Source: Lysobacteraceae bacterium CU05-9 (GTDB lineage Bacteria > Pseudomonadota > Gammaproteobacteria > Xanthomonadales > Xanthomonadaceae). Taken from it: 64,000 nt of DNA. The notes under the pieces were generated by a model that worked only from the letters and a program-made list of their open reading frames with translations, made no database searches and was not told the origin of the DNA. The stretch lies in the NCBI GenBank assembly GCA_007556525.1, contig SWJS01000001.1, forward strand, positions 216,346-280,345. The letters are read 5' to 3'. How positions within the stretch are numbered: the first letter of the stretch is position 1; each line of letters starts with the position of its first letter. Below are positions 1-8,477 of this stretch, one piece after another. Both the position numbers and the translations under genes were made by a program.

Positions 1-924
1 GAACTTGAAGCCGATGTACCAAGACGAATACATCCTTGGCTTCCAGAAGATGCTGACCGACCGTCTGTCGATCGGTACGCGCGCCGTATACCGTAACTTG
101 AAGCAAGCGATCGACGATAACTGCGATTACGCACCGATCCTCGATGCGCTCGCGGAACAAGGTTACGATCCGGACAATGCTGTTTTGCCGAACCCGGGCT
201 TCCCATACTGCCGTATGTTCAACCCAGGCGCAGACGCGATCTACGTGACCGATCCGGATGGCTCGGGCAAGTTGTATGAAACGCTGATCAAGGGCGAGCT
301 GTTGAGCCCGAAGGCCAAGCGTACGTATCAATCCCTGGAAGTCTTCGCAGACGGCCACGGTGACCGTTACAGCTGGCACGCATCGTACACCTGGTCGCGC
401 AGTGCAGGTAACACCGAAGGCGGCGTGAAGTCGGACATCGGTCAAGCCGATACGAGCACGACGAACTTGAAGCCGATGTACCAAGACGAATACATCCTTG
501 GCTTCCAGAAGATGCTGACCGACCGTCTGTCGATCGGTACGCGCGCCGTATACCGTAACTTGAAGCAAGCGATCGACGATAACTGCGATTACGCACCGAT
601 CCTCGATGCGCTCGCGGAACAAGGTTACGATCCGGACAATGCTGTTTTGCCGAACCCGGGCTTCCCATACTGCCGTATGTTCAACCCAGGCGCAGACGCG
701 ATCTACGTGACCGATCCGGATGGCTCGGGCAAGTTGTATGAAACGCTGATCAAGGGCGAGCTGTTGAGCCCGAAGGCCAAGCGTACGTATCAATCCCTGG
801 AAGTCTTCGCAGACGGCCACGGTGACCGTTACAGCTGGCACGCATCGTACACCTGGTCGCGCAGTGCAGGTAACACCGAAGGCGGCGTGAAGTCGGACAT
901 CGGTCAAGCCGATACGAGCACGAC
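1..924 (+). repeat. Exact 462-bp tandem duplication inside the TonB receptor gene
   Basis: Bases 1-462 recur at 463-924 without any difference that I can find, and identity breaks at position 926 (copy 1 continues AAC TTG AAG, the sequence after copy 2 continues CAG GAC TTC). The period is 154 codons, so the frame is kept. Because the match runs to the first base of the window, more copies may lie upstream, and an assembly artefact at a contig edge is a real alternative. Confidence 0.95.
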
Positions 925-1432
925 GCAGGACTTCGACTACAAGGAACTGACGGTTGATACCTACGGCTTCCTGCCAAATGACCGTCGTCATGCGCTGAAG
1001 GTGTTCGGTAACTACGACATCACGCCTGACTGGTCGGTCGGTGCGAACTTCCTGGCTCAATCGGGTCGTCCGATCAACTGCTTCGGTACCTTGCCATGGC
1101 ACGGTGCACTGCATCCATACGGCGCGAGCTTCATGCGCTGCGGTGGTGTAGCAGTGCCGCGTGGTACAGCAGGTCGCCTGCCGTTCACCAACTCACTGGA
1201 TCTCAACTTGGTCTGGACGCCATCGTTCATGCCAGGCTTGACGCTGAAGGTTGACGCATTCAACGTGTTCAACAACCTCAAGGCAACGGCGATCGGTGAA
1301 ACCGGTGAAGACGGCGCGGTCGGTCCTCAGTACGACGCATCGGGCAAGTGGATTCCAATCGATACGTACCGCATGCCACGTGCATGGCAGTCGCCACGTT
1401 CGTACCGCTTGATGATTCAGTACACGTTCTAA
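2..1432 (+). CDS. Oar-like TonB-dependent outer-membrane receptor, 3' part (5'-truncated by window edge)
   Basis: The reading frame is open from the first base, so only the C-terminal 476 residues are seen. The sequence resembles the distal beta-barrel of Oar-type TonB-dependent receptors: NTEGGVKSDIGQAD, LPNDRRHALKVFGNYDI and a terminal Phe after aromatic/hydrophobic alternation (RLMIQYTF), the usual outer-membrane beta-signal. Such receptors take up large substrates across the outer membrane using TonB energy; the substrate cannot be told from this part. The first two 154-residue blocks are identical, an exact in-frame duplication of barrel strands and loops that is not normal for the family. 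A rho-independent terminator follows, and two TPR-sulfotransferase genes and a TonB-domain protein lie immediately downstream on the same strand. Whether the duplicated protein folds is unknown. Family call firm; plug domain and start lie outside. Confidence 0.88.
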   Translation, partial: NLKPMYQDEYILGFQKMLTDRLSIGTRAVYRNLKQAIDDNCDYAPILDALAEQGYDPDNAVLPNPGFPYCRMFNPGADAIYVTDPDGSGKLYETLIKGELLSPKAKRTYQSLEVFADGHGDRYSWHASYTWSRSAGNTEGGVKSDIGQADTSTTNLKPMYQDEYILGFQKMLTDRLSIGTRAVYRNLKQAIDDNCDYAPILDALAEQGYDPDNAVLPNPGFPYCRMFNPGADAIYVTDPDGSGKLYETLIKGELLSPKAKRTYQSLEVFADGHGDRYSWHASYTWSRSAGNTEGGVKSDIGQADTSTTQDFDYKELTVDTYGFLPNDRRHALKVFGNYDITPDWSVGANFLAQSGRPINCFGTLPWHGALHPYGASFMRCGGVAVPRGTAGRLPFTNSLDLNLVWTPSFMPGLTLKVDAFNVFNNLKATAIGETGEDGAVGPQYDASGKWIPIDTYRMPRAWQSPRSYRLMIQYTF

Positions 1433-1455
1433 TCCTCGACAGATTGGGGAAGATG

Positions 1456-1493
1456 GCAACGGTCATCCATTTGGGTGGCCGTTGCTGTATTTT
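1456..1493 (+). terminator. Rho-independent terminator after the TonB receptor
   Basis: A 12-bp stem with two G-U pairs (GCAACGGTCATC at 1456-1467 against GGTGGCCGTTGC at 1474-1485) closes a 6-base loop and is followed by a T-rich run TGTATTTT. It lies 24 bp after the receptor stop and upstream of the first sulfotransferase, suggesting the receptor is transcribed at least partly apart from the genes behind it. Confidence 0.75.
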
Positions 1494-1520
1494 GGGGGTA
1501 GGAATTTCGTTGGGCAGTGC

Positions 1521-2963
1521 ATGAGTTTTCGCGACGTTTATCTGGGTGTGATTTCAAATGCGGCGGAAGTCGCAAACGGCAAGGACTACGCGGAGTTGTC
1601 GCGTGCGTGCATGATGCTCCTGCGTTACCAGGAATCGCATCGGGTCCGCGAGATGATCCACGGCGCAGATTGGGATGATCGGGTGCTGATGCAGCAAGTG
1701 CCTGCACTGTCGCAATATCTGTGGCTCGCAGGTGATGTGGAAGGATCACTGGCGTTACTCGAACATTCGAAAAAATATCTGCACGCCAACGCACCCTTGC
1801 TGTACTCGATGGGCATGGCGTTGCGTTCGGCAGGTCGCATGGACGAAGCGACGCAGGCATTTGAAGCGGCCGTGTCGATGGATGAGGATTTTTCGCCGGC
1901 GCATTGGATCCTTGCGACGCATCAACGTGCATCCGTTGCCGGCTCACGCTTGCCGCGATTGCGGGCTGCTTTGCAACGCACGAAATCATCGGAGAATGCG
2001 ACGGAGTTGCTGTACTCGTTGCATCGCGAGTTGGATCATGCGGGCGAGAATGAGCGTGCATTTAAGGCGCTCGATGCCGGCATGACATTGAAGCGCAAAG
2101 GTTTGAAGCACAACGCGTCGGCAAAGGATGCTGCACTGGCGAAAATGCGTTCCTGGATGTCCTTGACTGATGAAGTCGGTGAGAGTGGATTCAGACCGAT
2201 CTTCGTCGTGGGCATGCCACGTAGCGGGACAACGTTGCTGGAGAGAATGTTGTCGCAGTTGCCGGGGACGTTTTCGGCCGGTGAGTTGCGCGACTTTGAG
2301 ATGGCGGTCAGTCATCAAGCGAACGAATATTACCGTGGTATGGATGATGCATCCGTGTTGGCGTCGCTGCCGGATGTGTTGGCGAACGGAGTGGGGCGTC
2401 GTTACCGTGAGCGTGTCGAGAAGTTGCTGCCATCGAACGATGTGCGGGTGATTGATAAGTATCCGGGGAATTTTTTCAGTGTGCCGTTGATTGCTCGGGC
2501 GTTGCCGGATGCGCGGATTGTCGCGGTGGTGAAGTCGCCGATGGACTCGGGTTTCTCGAATCTCAAGGAGTTGTTTGCGGATGATGCGTATGGCTACAGT
2601 TATGCGCAGGATGAAGTCGCAGAGCATTACGTGGCGATGTTGAAATTGGCGAAGGAGTTTATGGAGCGGTATCCGAAGCAGTTTCTTGCAGTGTCGTATG
2701 ACCAGTTGGTGCAGGATCCGTCGCGGGTGTTGGAACGAGTTTGTGCGTTTGTGGATCTGCCGTTTGATGCGGGTGCCGTGGATGTAACGCGGAATCGGTC
2801 GGCGGTTTCGACGGCATCATCGACGCAAGTGCGCGAGAAAGTGCATCAAGGATTCCTCGGCAATTGGCGTAAGTACGGCGAATATTTGGCGCCGATGCAA
2901 CAGCGGTTTGAAGAGTTGGGTGTGGATCCGTTGGCCGTTCCTGAGTTTCTGGTGGTGGAATGA
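1521..2963 (+). CDS. TPR-containing sulfotransferase (first of a pair)
   Basis: A 480-residue cytoplasmic protein with tetratricopeptide-like helices at about residues 60-200 and a sulfotransferase domain from about 225. The PAPS-binding loop is clear (FVVGMPRSGTTLLERML, about 227-243). The usual second nucleotide-binding motif, which reads VRDP in the neighbouring gene, is VKSPMDSGFSNL here, so an otherwise conserved Arg-Asp is replaced by Lys-Ser. The family moves sulfate from PAPS to protein or small-molecule hydroxyls; the acceptor is unknown. ATG 1521 is preferred over an in-frame TTG at 1482 because the latter falls inside the terminator hairpin. The gene overlaps the next by ATGA, so the two are translationally coupled. 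High confidence in the domains, none in the substrate. Confidence 0.85.
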   Translation: MSFRDVYLGVISNAAEVANGKDYAELSRACMMLLRYQESHRVREMIHGADWDDRVLMQQVPALSQYLWLAGDVEGSLALLEHSKKYLHANAPLLYSMGMALRSAGRMDEATQAFEAAVSMDEDFSPAHWILATHQRASVAGSRLPRLRAALQRTKSSENATELLYSLHRELDHAGENERAFKALDAGMTLKRKGLKHNASAKDAALAKMRSWMSLTDEVGESGFRPIFVVGMPRSGTTLLERMLSQLPGTFSAGELRDFEMAVSHQANEYYRGMDDASVLASLPDVLANGVGRRYRERVEKLLPSNDVRVIDKYPGNFFSVPLIARALPDARIVAVVKSPMDSGFSNLKELFADDAYGYSYAQDEVAEHYVAMLKLAKEFMERYPKQFLAVSYDQLVQDPSRVLERVCAFVDLPFDAGAVDVTRNRSAVSTASSTQVREKVHQGFLGNWRKYGEYLAPMQQRFEELGVDPLAVPEFLVVE

Positions 2964-4525
2964 GCGCGGTGGCGTTGAAGCAGCAGGCGGAACAGTTTGC
3001 CGCTGCGGGACAGTTTGATTCGGCGTTGGATGCATTGTCGCGTGCGATGGCGTTGGATCCGGGTGATGCGGATATTCCCGTGCAGTCGTCGTATGTCGCT
3101 TCGTTGATGGGGCGCTATCGCGATGCGCGTGAGTTTGCGTTGCAGGCTTCCGCTTTGAAGCCACGTTCGCTGGATGTTGCGACGGAAATGATTTCGCGTT
3201 TGCGTGCGTTCAATCTTGAAAAGGAATTGCGCGCTGCATTGCGTACATTGCCGCCGCCTTCGCGTCTGGATATTCGGACACTGCTGCAAGTCGGTGCGCA
3301 ATTGAGTTACTTCAACTTGCAAGACGAGGCGATGAAGTATCTGGATGAAGCACGACGGGCTGATCCGGCTTTTCCGCCGACATTGCTCGCACGTGCGCAG
3401 GTTCTGATGTACATGGGACGGTTTGATGAGGCCCGTAAGGACTTGGCTGTCGTCGAAAAGCGCGCGCCACAAATCCCCAAAACATACTGGCTTTACTCGC
3501 GCATGGGTAAGGCGACCTCATCGTTGAATCACGTTGCGACCATTCGTTCGTTGTTGCGTAATGATGCATTGCGCGTGGATGATCGGGTGAGCCTCGCATA
3601 TGCATTGCACACGGAGTTGGATGACCTCGGTGATCATGCCGGTGCAGCGGAAGCGTTGGATCTTGCATTGCGCACGAAGCGTGCCTCCTTGAAATACGAC
3701 GCTTCGATAACATGCGGGATTGTCGACGGCCTCATTCGCCTTGATTGGGATGCAATGTCGAACGGCTCATTGGTTGATGGCCCCACGCCAATTTTCATTG
3801 TCGGGCCGCATCGTTCCGGTACGACGTTACTCGAGCATCTGCTGGATAGCTCACCGGACTTGTTGGGTATCGGCGAGATCTATGACTTCACGTCCCAGAT
3901 GCGATATGCAACGGATCATCATTGCCGCGGGCCGATTGATGCGACGTTGATTTCGCGCACAGGAAATGTAGATTTCGATGCGGTCGGCCGTGGGTACATG
4001 GCGTCCGTCGCGTGGCGGTTGAATGGCGAAAAATTCTTTACCGATAAATTGCCAACGAACTTCTTCAATGTGGGTTTCATTTTGAAGGCGTTGCCGAATG
4101 CGAAGATTCTGCATCTGGTTCGCGATCCGATGGAAGTGGGTTTCTCCAACTTGCGTGAATCGTTTGGTGATGTGAATCAACACACGTATGACCAACGCGA
4201 GATGGCCGCGTATTTGAAGGATTATCAGAGGCTGATGGCGTTTTGGCATGAGAAATTCCCAGGCAGGATTCTCGATGTGCCGTACGTTGAGCTAACGCGG
4301 GATCCTGCAGCGATGATGGAGAAGGTCACGGCGTATGTTGGAATGGAGATGACCGACGCGATGCGTGCCGGCAAGGGTTCAAACCGGGCGGTTGCGACCG
4401 CGTCTGCCGTGCAAGTGCGTGAGGGCGTGAAAGCACGTGAAGTCCCGAAATGGATGCCATACTCGGAATATCTGGCGCCGATGCGTCATGCGTTAGTCGA
4501 GTCTGGCTTGTACCAATCATCTTAA
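2960..4525 (+). CDS. TPR-containing sulfotransferase (second of a pair)
   Basis: A 521-residue homologue of the preceding gene. TPR-like helices fill roughly residues 1-240, and the sulfotransferase domain starts near 275 with the PAPS loop FIVGPHRSGTTLLEHLL (about 279-295) and the canonical second motif LVRDPMEVGFSNLRE. The C-terminal end (VATASAVQVREGV followed by a WxxYxxYLAPM segment) matches the same part of the first copy, so both have the same domain order and probably arose by duplication, though they are now well diverged. The start overlaps the previous stop by ATGA. Likely partner or paralogue of the first enzyme, perhaps with a different acceptor. A short 13-bp gap leads to the TonB-domain gene, so a three-gene transcription unit is plausible. 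Confidence 0.88.
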   Translation: MSAVALKQQAEQFAAAGQFDSALDALSRAMALDPGDADIPVQSSYVASLMGRYRDAREFALQASALKPRSLDVATEMISRLRAFNLEKELRAALRTLPPPSRLDIRTLLQVGAQLSYFNLQDEAMKYLDEARRADPAFPPTLLARAQVLMYMGRFDEARKDLAVVEKRAPQIPKTYWLYSRMGKATSSLNHVATIRSLLRNDALRVDDRVSLAYALHTELDDLGDHAGAAEALDLALRTKRASLKYDASITCGIVDGLIRLDWDAMSNGSLVDGPTPIFIVGPHRSGTTLLEHLLDSSPDLLGIGEIYDFTSQMRYATDHHCRGPIDATLISRTGNVDFDAVGRGYMASVAWRLNGEKFFTDKLPTNFFNVGFILKALPNAKILHLVRDPMEVGFSNLRESFGDVNQHTYDQREMAAYLKDYQRLMAFWHEKFPGRILDVPYVELTRDPAAMMEKVTAYVGMEMTDAMRAGKGSNRAVATASAVQVREGVKAREVPKWMPYSEYLAPMRHALVESGLYQSS

Positions 4526-4538
4526 TCGGAGTCATGCA

Positions 4539-5333
4539 ATGAAGAAGTTCCTGATTGCGGCGGCAGTGCTCGGAGTGGCGATGCCGGGGATGGCGAAGGA
4601 TTTTTGCCAGGCTGGAAATCCTGCGGTCGACGTTGAGTATCCGATTGTGTCGGCAGAGCGACGCGAGACAGGTGTCGTTTTCATCGAGACGCAGCTTGAT
4701 GATGACGGCGTGCCGCAAAGTGTGAAGTTGCTGAAGGGTTCTGGTTACCAACGACTCGATGATGCAGCGATGGCTGCGGCGAAAGCCAATCCGATTTATT
4801 GCACCGAAGGTTACGCCGGTGATTCGTACATTGATGCGATTACGTTTGACATTGATGCGAAACGTACCAACCGGCAAATCAAATATTCGACGAGGGTGAA
4901 CCGCGTGATTGAACCGTTGGCGGTTGGGTTGGCGAACGCGAAACGGCTTTGGGATCAGTGTTTTTTCGAGTATGACAATGTCACCCACATCTATCCACCT
5001 GATGCGATCGCGGCGCACATCCAGGGAACGTTGATGGCTGAAGTCGTCATCGCGGCGGACAACTCACGGCAAGTACGGATCGTTGATGGCAGCGGTGATT
5101 CGCGACTCGACATGGCGGCGGCAAACATCGCCAAGAAAGCTGCTCTATCGTGCGGCATGACCGCTCCCCCGAAAGTGTTCCGCATTCCGTTCCGTTTCTA
5201 CATCGATGAAGCCGGCATCAACACCAAGGAAGAAGCGGGCGCGGTTCGCGTGACGAACTATGGCTACATCATCAAGCCGGGATTTTACAGTTGGACTGAG
5301 ATGGATCGGGCGCGAGCGGAGATTGCACGCTAA
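4539..5333 (+). CDS. Periplasmic protein with two TonB C-terminal-like domains
   Basis: A 264-residue protein with a cleavable-looking signal peptide (MKKFLIAAAVLGVAMPGMAKD). Two segments, about 35-85 and 155-205, each read like the TonB C-terminal fold: GVVFIETQLDDDGVPQSVKL with KGSGYQRLDDAAMAAAK, and GTLMAEVVIAADNSRQVRI with DGSGDSRLDMAAANIAKK. Unlike TonB it lacks an N-terminal membrane anchor that would stay in place and a proline-rich spacer, so it is unlikely to transduce proton-motive energy itself. It follows two sulfotransferases and an Oar-like receptor, which suggests a periplasmic role linked to that receptor, but this is inference. A Shine-Dalgarno-like CGGAG lies upstream of ATG 4539. 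It ends convergently with the radical SAM gene, sharing the bases CTAA. Confidence 0.75.
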   Translation: MKKFLIAAAVLGVAMPGMAKDFCQAGNPAVDVEYPIVSAERRETGVVFIETQLDDDGVPQSVKLLKGSGYQRLDDAAMAAAKANPIYCTEGYAGDSYIDAITFDIDAKRTNRQIKYSTRVNRVIEPLAVGLANAKRLWDQCFFEYDNVTHIYPPDAIAAHIQGTLMAEVVIAADNSRQVRIVDGSGDSRLDMAAANIAKKAALSCGMTAPPKVFRIPFRFYIDEAGINTKEEAGAVRVTNYGYIIKPGFYSWTEMDRARAEIAR

Positions 5334-6427
5334 CCGAATAAATCGCCTTGTTTCGAGGGCTTTCGTGGTTTGACGAACAAGTCGGTGCGTAACTTCGGTA
5401 GGTTCGATTGCAAGCCATAGCGCTTCTTCGCTTTCGCAAACCGCATCCGCAATAAATCCGCAAAAACACCTTGCCCTTTCATCCGTGTGTGATGCTGCGA
5501 AGAGTAATCCTTGCCGCCATGCATTTGGTTGAGCAATGACATGACGTGGTCGGCGCGATCAGGGTAGTGCAGTTGCAACCACTCGCGCCAGACTTGTCTG
5601 AGTTCATGCGGCAATCGCAACATCACGTAGCCAGCGCACAGTGCACCATGTTCTTTCGATGCTTCCAAAATGTGTTCGAACTCCATGTCGGTGATCATCG
5701 GAATGACCGGTGCGACGAGCACGCCCGTTGGTATGCCGGCGTCACTGAGATTACGCAGCATTTGTAAACGTCGATGCGGCGCGGTCGCGCGTGGTTCCAA
5801 TTTCGAAGACAACTTGTTATCAAGCGAAGTGATCGAAACGAACACATGCGCCAAACCTTTCGCGGCCATCGGTGCGAGCAAATCAATGTCGCGCTCGACC
5901 AAGTGACCTTTGGTGACAATGCTCAACGGATGATTGGAGTCGGCCAGAACCTGCAAACACGCCCGCGTAATTTCGCGCTCACGTTCGATCGGTTGGTAAC
6001 CATCTGTGTTGATGCCGAGAGCGATGGGTGAGGGGATGTAGGAAGGTTTTGACAGGTCTTCCAACAGCTTCTCCGCCGCGTTGTCCTTCGCAAACAATTT
6101 CGTTTCGAAGTCGAGACCGGGCGACAAGCCGAGATAGGAATGCGTCGTGCGCGCGAAGCAATAAACGCAGCCATGCTCGCAACCGCGATAGGGATTGACC
6201 GAGTGATTGAACGGCACGTCGGGCGACTGATTCGTCGAGATGATTGAGCGTGCGGTCTCGGAGGTGACGGTGGTCTTTAATGCCGGCGCTTCTTCAAGCG
6301 CTTCGTACACCGAGCCCCAACCATCATCGGACGCTTCGAACGTGCGCTCCTCGAAACGCCCATCCACATGCGACTGTGAACCGCGACCTTTCAGGGGTTT
6401 CAAACGTTGATTGGCTTTGCCCGACAT
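5330..6427 (-). CDS. Radical SAM protein of the PA0069/Rv2578c family
   Basis: A 365-residue cytoplasmic protein whose CxxxCxxC iron-sulfur motif (YRGCEHGCVYCFAR; Cys83, Cys87, Cys90) identifies a radical S-adenosylmethionine enzyme. The surrounding sequence (NPYRGCEHGC, LGINTDGYQPIERE, SIVTKGHLVERD) is typical of the PA0069 family, related to spore photoproduct lyase-like proteins, whose substrate is not established. Full length for the family. It is transcribed alone on the minus strand, between the tsf terminator and the convergent TonB-domain gene with which it shares a CTAA stop overlap. No clue to function comes from its neighbours. Confidence 0.85.
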   Translation of the reverse strand: MSGKANQRLKPLKGRGSQSHVDGRFEERTFEASDDGWGSVYEALEEAPALKTTVTSETARSIISTNQSPDVPFNHSVNPYRGCEHGCVYCFARTTHSYLGLSPGLDFETKLFAKDNAAEKLLEDLSKPSYIPSPIALGINTDGYQPIEREREITRACLQVLADSNHPLSIVTKGHLVERDIDLLAPMAAKGLAHVFVSITSLDNKLSSKLEPRATAPHRRLQMLRNLSDAGIPTGVLVAPVIPMITDMEFEHILEASKEHGALCAGYVMLRLPHELRQVWREWLQLHYPDRADHVMSLLNQMHGGKDYSSQHHTRMKGQGVFADLLRMRFAKAKKRYGLQSNLPKLRTDLFVKPRKPSKQGDLFG

Positions 6428-6463
6428 GTAACTAGTTTATTCGCCTGCACCAAAACGGTACAT

Positions 6464-6495
6464 AAAAAAACCACGCCGTTTAAGGGGCGTGGTTC
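6464..6495 (-). terminator. Terminator of the rpsB-tsf operon
   Basis: Read on the minus strand, AACCACGCC and GGCGTGGTT form a 9-bp stem around an 8-base loop and are followed by a run of T. It lies 28 bp beyond the tsf stop and ends the rpsB-tsf transcript before the radical SAM gene. Confidence 0.9.
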
Positions 6496-6522
6496 TTCGT
6501 TAAGATAAAGCGGGATAGGGGA

Positions 6523-7401
6523 TTAGACCTGCATCGCCTTCGCAACTTCCGCTGCGTAATCTTCGACAACCTTCTCGATGCCTTCGCCGACGGCCAAGCG
6601 CGAAACCGATACGACGTCTGCGCCGGCTGCCTTGACGGTTTGCTCAACGGTTTGATCCGTGTTCAAAACGTAAGGTTGACCGTACAACGTCACTTCGTTG
6701 ACGATCTTGTTCATCTTGCCCGAGATGATCTTCTCAAGGATTTCTGCTGGCTTCTCGCGGTCCTTGTCGGACATCTTCGCCAGTTCGATTTCCTTCTCCT
6801 TCTCGACGAATTCCGCAGGAACGTCCGCAGCCTTCACGTAAGGAGGGTTCATTGCAGCAACGTGCATCGCGATGCCGCGAGCCAGTTCGGCATCGCCGCC
6901 GGCAACGTCAACCAACACGCCGATACGGCCGCCGTGCACGTAGGCAGCGACGTTGTTCGACGAATCGATCTTGACCATGCGACGGATCTGGACGTTCTCG
7001 CCAACCTTCGCAATGACTGCTGCGCGCGTTTCTTCAACCGTCGAGCCGTCAGCCATCTTCACGGCCTTCAGTTCTTCAACGTCCGAAACACCCGAAGCCA
7101 AAGCTGCTTGCGCAACTGCGTCAACGAAGTTCAGGAAGTTCTCGTCCTTCGCAACGAAGTCCGTTTCCGAGTTGATTTCGACCAAAACAGCCTTGCCGCC
7201 GTCTTGAGCCAATGCGATGCGGCCTTCCGCTGCAACGCGGTCTGCCTTCTTGTCAGCCTTGGCCAGACCCGACTTGCGCAGTGCTTCCGCAGCGGCGTCG
7301 ATGTCGCCGTTGCTTTCCGTCAATGCTTTCTTGCACTCCATCATGCCAGCGCCGGTGCGCTCGCGGAGTTCCTTAACCAAGGATGCAGTAATTTCTGCCA
7401 T
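6523..7401 (-). CDS. tsf: Translation elongation factor Ts
   Basis: A 292-residue protein beginning [19 protein letters not shown], followed by [10 protein letters not shown], the standard N-terminal UBA-like domain. Two dimerisation/core domains follow, with the conserved [11 protein letters not shown] and a full-length C-terminus. EF-Ts exchanges GDP for GTP on EF-Tu in the cytoplasm during elongation. It lies directly downstream of rpsB, as in nearly all bacteria, with a 32-bp gap that contains an AGGAAT ribosome-binding site, and is followed by a strong terminator. Nothing unusual was seen. Confidence 0.98.
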   Translation of the reverse strand: MAEITASLVKELRERTGAGMMECKKALTESNGDIDAAAEALRKSGLAKADKKADRVAAEGRIALAQDGGKAVLVEINSETDFVAKDENFLNFVDAVAQAALASGVSDVEELKAVKMADGSTVEETRAAVIAKVGENVQIRRMVKIDSSNNVAAYVHGGRIGVLVDVAGGDAELARGIAMHVAAMNPPYVKAADVPAEFVEKEKEIELAKMSDKDREKPAEILEKIISGKMNKIVNEVTLYGQPYVLNTDQTVEQTVKAAGADVVSVSRLAVGEGIEKVVEDYAAEVAKAMQV

Positions 7402-7433
7402 GGGGATTCCTAAATTGATAGCGAGTGGATGGC

Positions 7434-8183
7434 TTATTCAGCAGCGACTTCAGCGTCGTCTGCAGCAGCCGCGAATTCTTCTTCACGGATGTTGGTCGGC
7501 GAAGCGGCCTTGCCTTCCAGGACTGCGTCAGCAGCTGCACGTGCGTACAGTTGGACAGCGCGGATGGCGTCGTCGTTACCTGGGATAGCGTAGTCAACCA
7601 ATTCCGGATCGTAGTTCGTGTCGACGACTGCAATCACAGGAATGCCAAGCTTCTTCGCTTCCTTGATCGCGATGTCTTCGTGACCGATGTCAATGACGAA
7701 CAATGCGTCCGGCAGACGGTTCATGTCCTTGATGCCGCCCAGCGATGCTTCCAGCTTGTCGCGCTCACGGCGCAATTGCAGGACTTCGTGCTTGACCAGC
7801 TTCTCGAACGTGCCGTTCGTTTCTGCGTCTTCGAGTTCCTTCAGGCGGGCAACGGATTGCTTAACCGTGCGGAAGTTCGTCAGCGTGCCGCCCAACCAAC
7901 GTTGGTTCATGAAAGGCATGCCGCAACGCTCTGCTTCTTCCTTGATCGCTTCACGGGCCGAACGCTTCGTGCCGAGGAACAAAACGATGCCGCGCTTCTG
8001 TGCGACACCCGAGATGAAGTTCATCGCGTCGTTGAACAACGGAACGGTCTTCTCGAGGTTGATGATATGGATCTTGCCGCGCGCGCCGAAAATGTATGGA
8101 CCCATCTTTGGGTTCCAGTAACGCGTTTGGTGACCGAAGTGAACGCCTGCTTCAAGCATTTGGCGCATCGTGATTTGTGGCAT
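7434..8183 (-). CDS. rpsB: 30S ribosomal protein S2
   Basis: A 249-residue protein starting [20 protein letters not shown], with the S2 signatures [20 protein letters not shown] and the later [17 protein letters not shown]2 is a late-assembling small-subunit protein needed to bind S1. ATG 8183 is chosen over an upstream in-frame ATG at 8210 because S2 begins MPQIT/MATVS in relatives and a GGAGC ribosome-binding site stands 6-10 bases ahead of it. The C-terminal tail is Ala/Glu-rich. It heads the rpsB-tsf operon, divergent from map, with a long structured leader that probably mediates autoregulation by S2. Confidence 0.97.
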   Translation of the reverse strand: MPQITMRQMLEAGVHFGHQTRYWNPKMGPYIFGARGKIHIINLEKTVPLFNDAMNFISGVAQKRGIVLFLGTKRSAREAIKEEAERCGMPFMNQRWLGGTLTNFRTVKQSVARLKELEDAETNGTFEKLVKHEVLQLRRERDKLEASLGGIKDMNRLPDALFVIDIGHEDIAIKEAKKLGIPVIAVVDTNYDPELVDYAIPGNDDAIRAVQLYARAAADAVLEGKAASPTNIREEEFAAAADDAEVAAE

Positions 8184-8405
8184 GGTATTGCTCCGATGGG
8201 GGACTGCCACGCTGCGGAATATGGTTAAAAAATGCAGCGCCGCCTGTTACGTTACCGAAGTAACATGACAAAACGATGAGTCCCGGGGTTAGTCCTCCCC
8301 AGTGCGCCGCTACCGGCTCAAGTCACCTTGAGCACCCCGGAACGGGTTAAAACACTGGGTGTGTATTTGATCATGTGGCTGACCAGGGCCTCCACCGACC
8401 TAAAT
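8184..8405 (-). ncRNA. Putative S2 (t44-type) leader RNA upstream of rpsB
   Basis: The 222 bases before rpsB are rich in structure on the minus strand: a hairpin GCTCAAG-GTGA-CTTGAGC, a GGGG..CCCC pairing (CTGGGGAGGACTAACCCC), and a UUCG-capped stem TGTTAC-TTCG-GTAAC. In gammaproteobacteria the rpsB leader between map and rpsB is a known conserved RNA (t44/S2 leader) that binds S2 for feedback control. The position and the pseudoknot-like G/C pairing fit, but I cannot run a covariance search here. Confidence 0.6.
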
Positions 8406-8477
8406 CGGGGTCCCACATTCTAACGGATTTCTGGCCTGCGTGGCAAATAGGGTGTTGGTAGGCGATAATATCGGGCT

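Noticed and set aside
1482-1520. Longer first sulfotransferase starting at TTG 1482
   Set aside because: The start codon lies in the terminator stem and the extra 13 residues have no family support.
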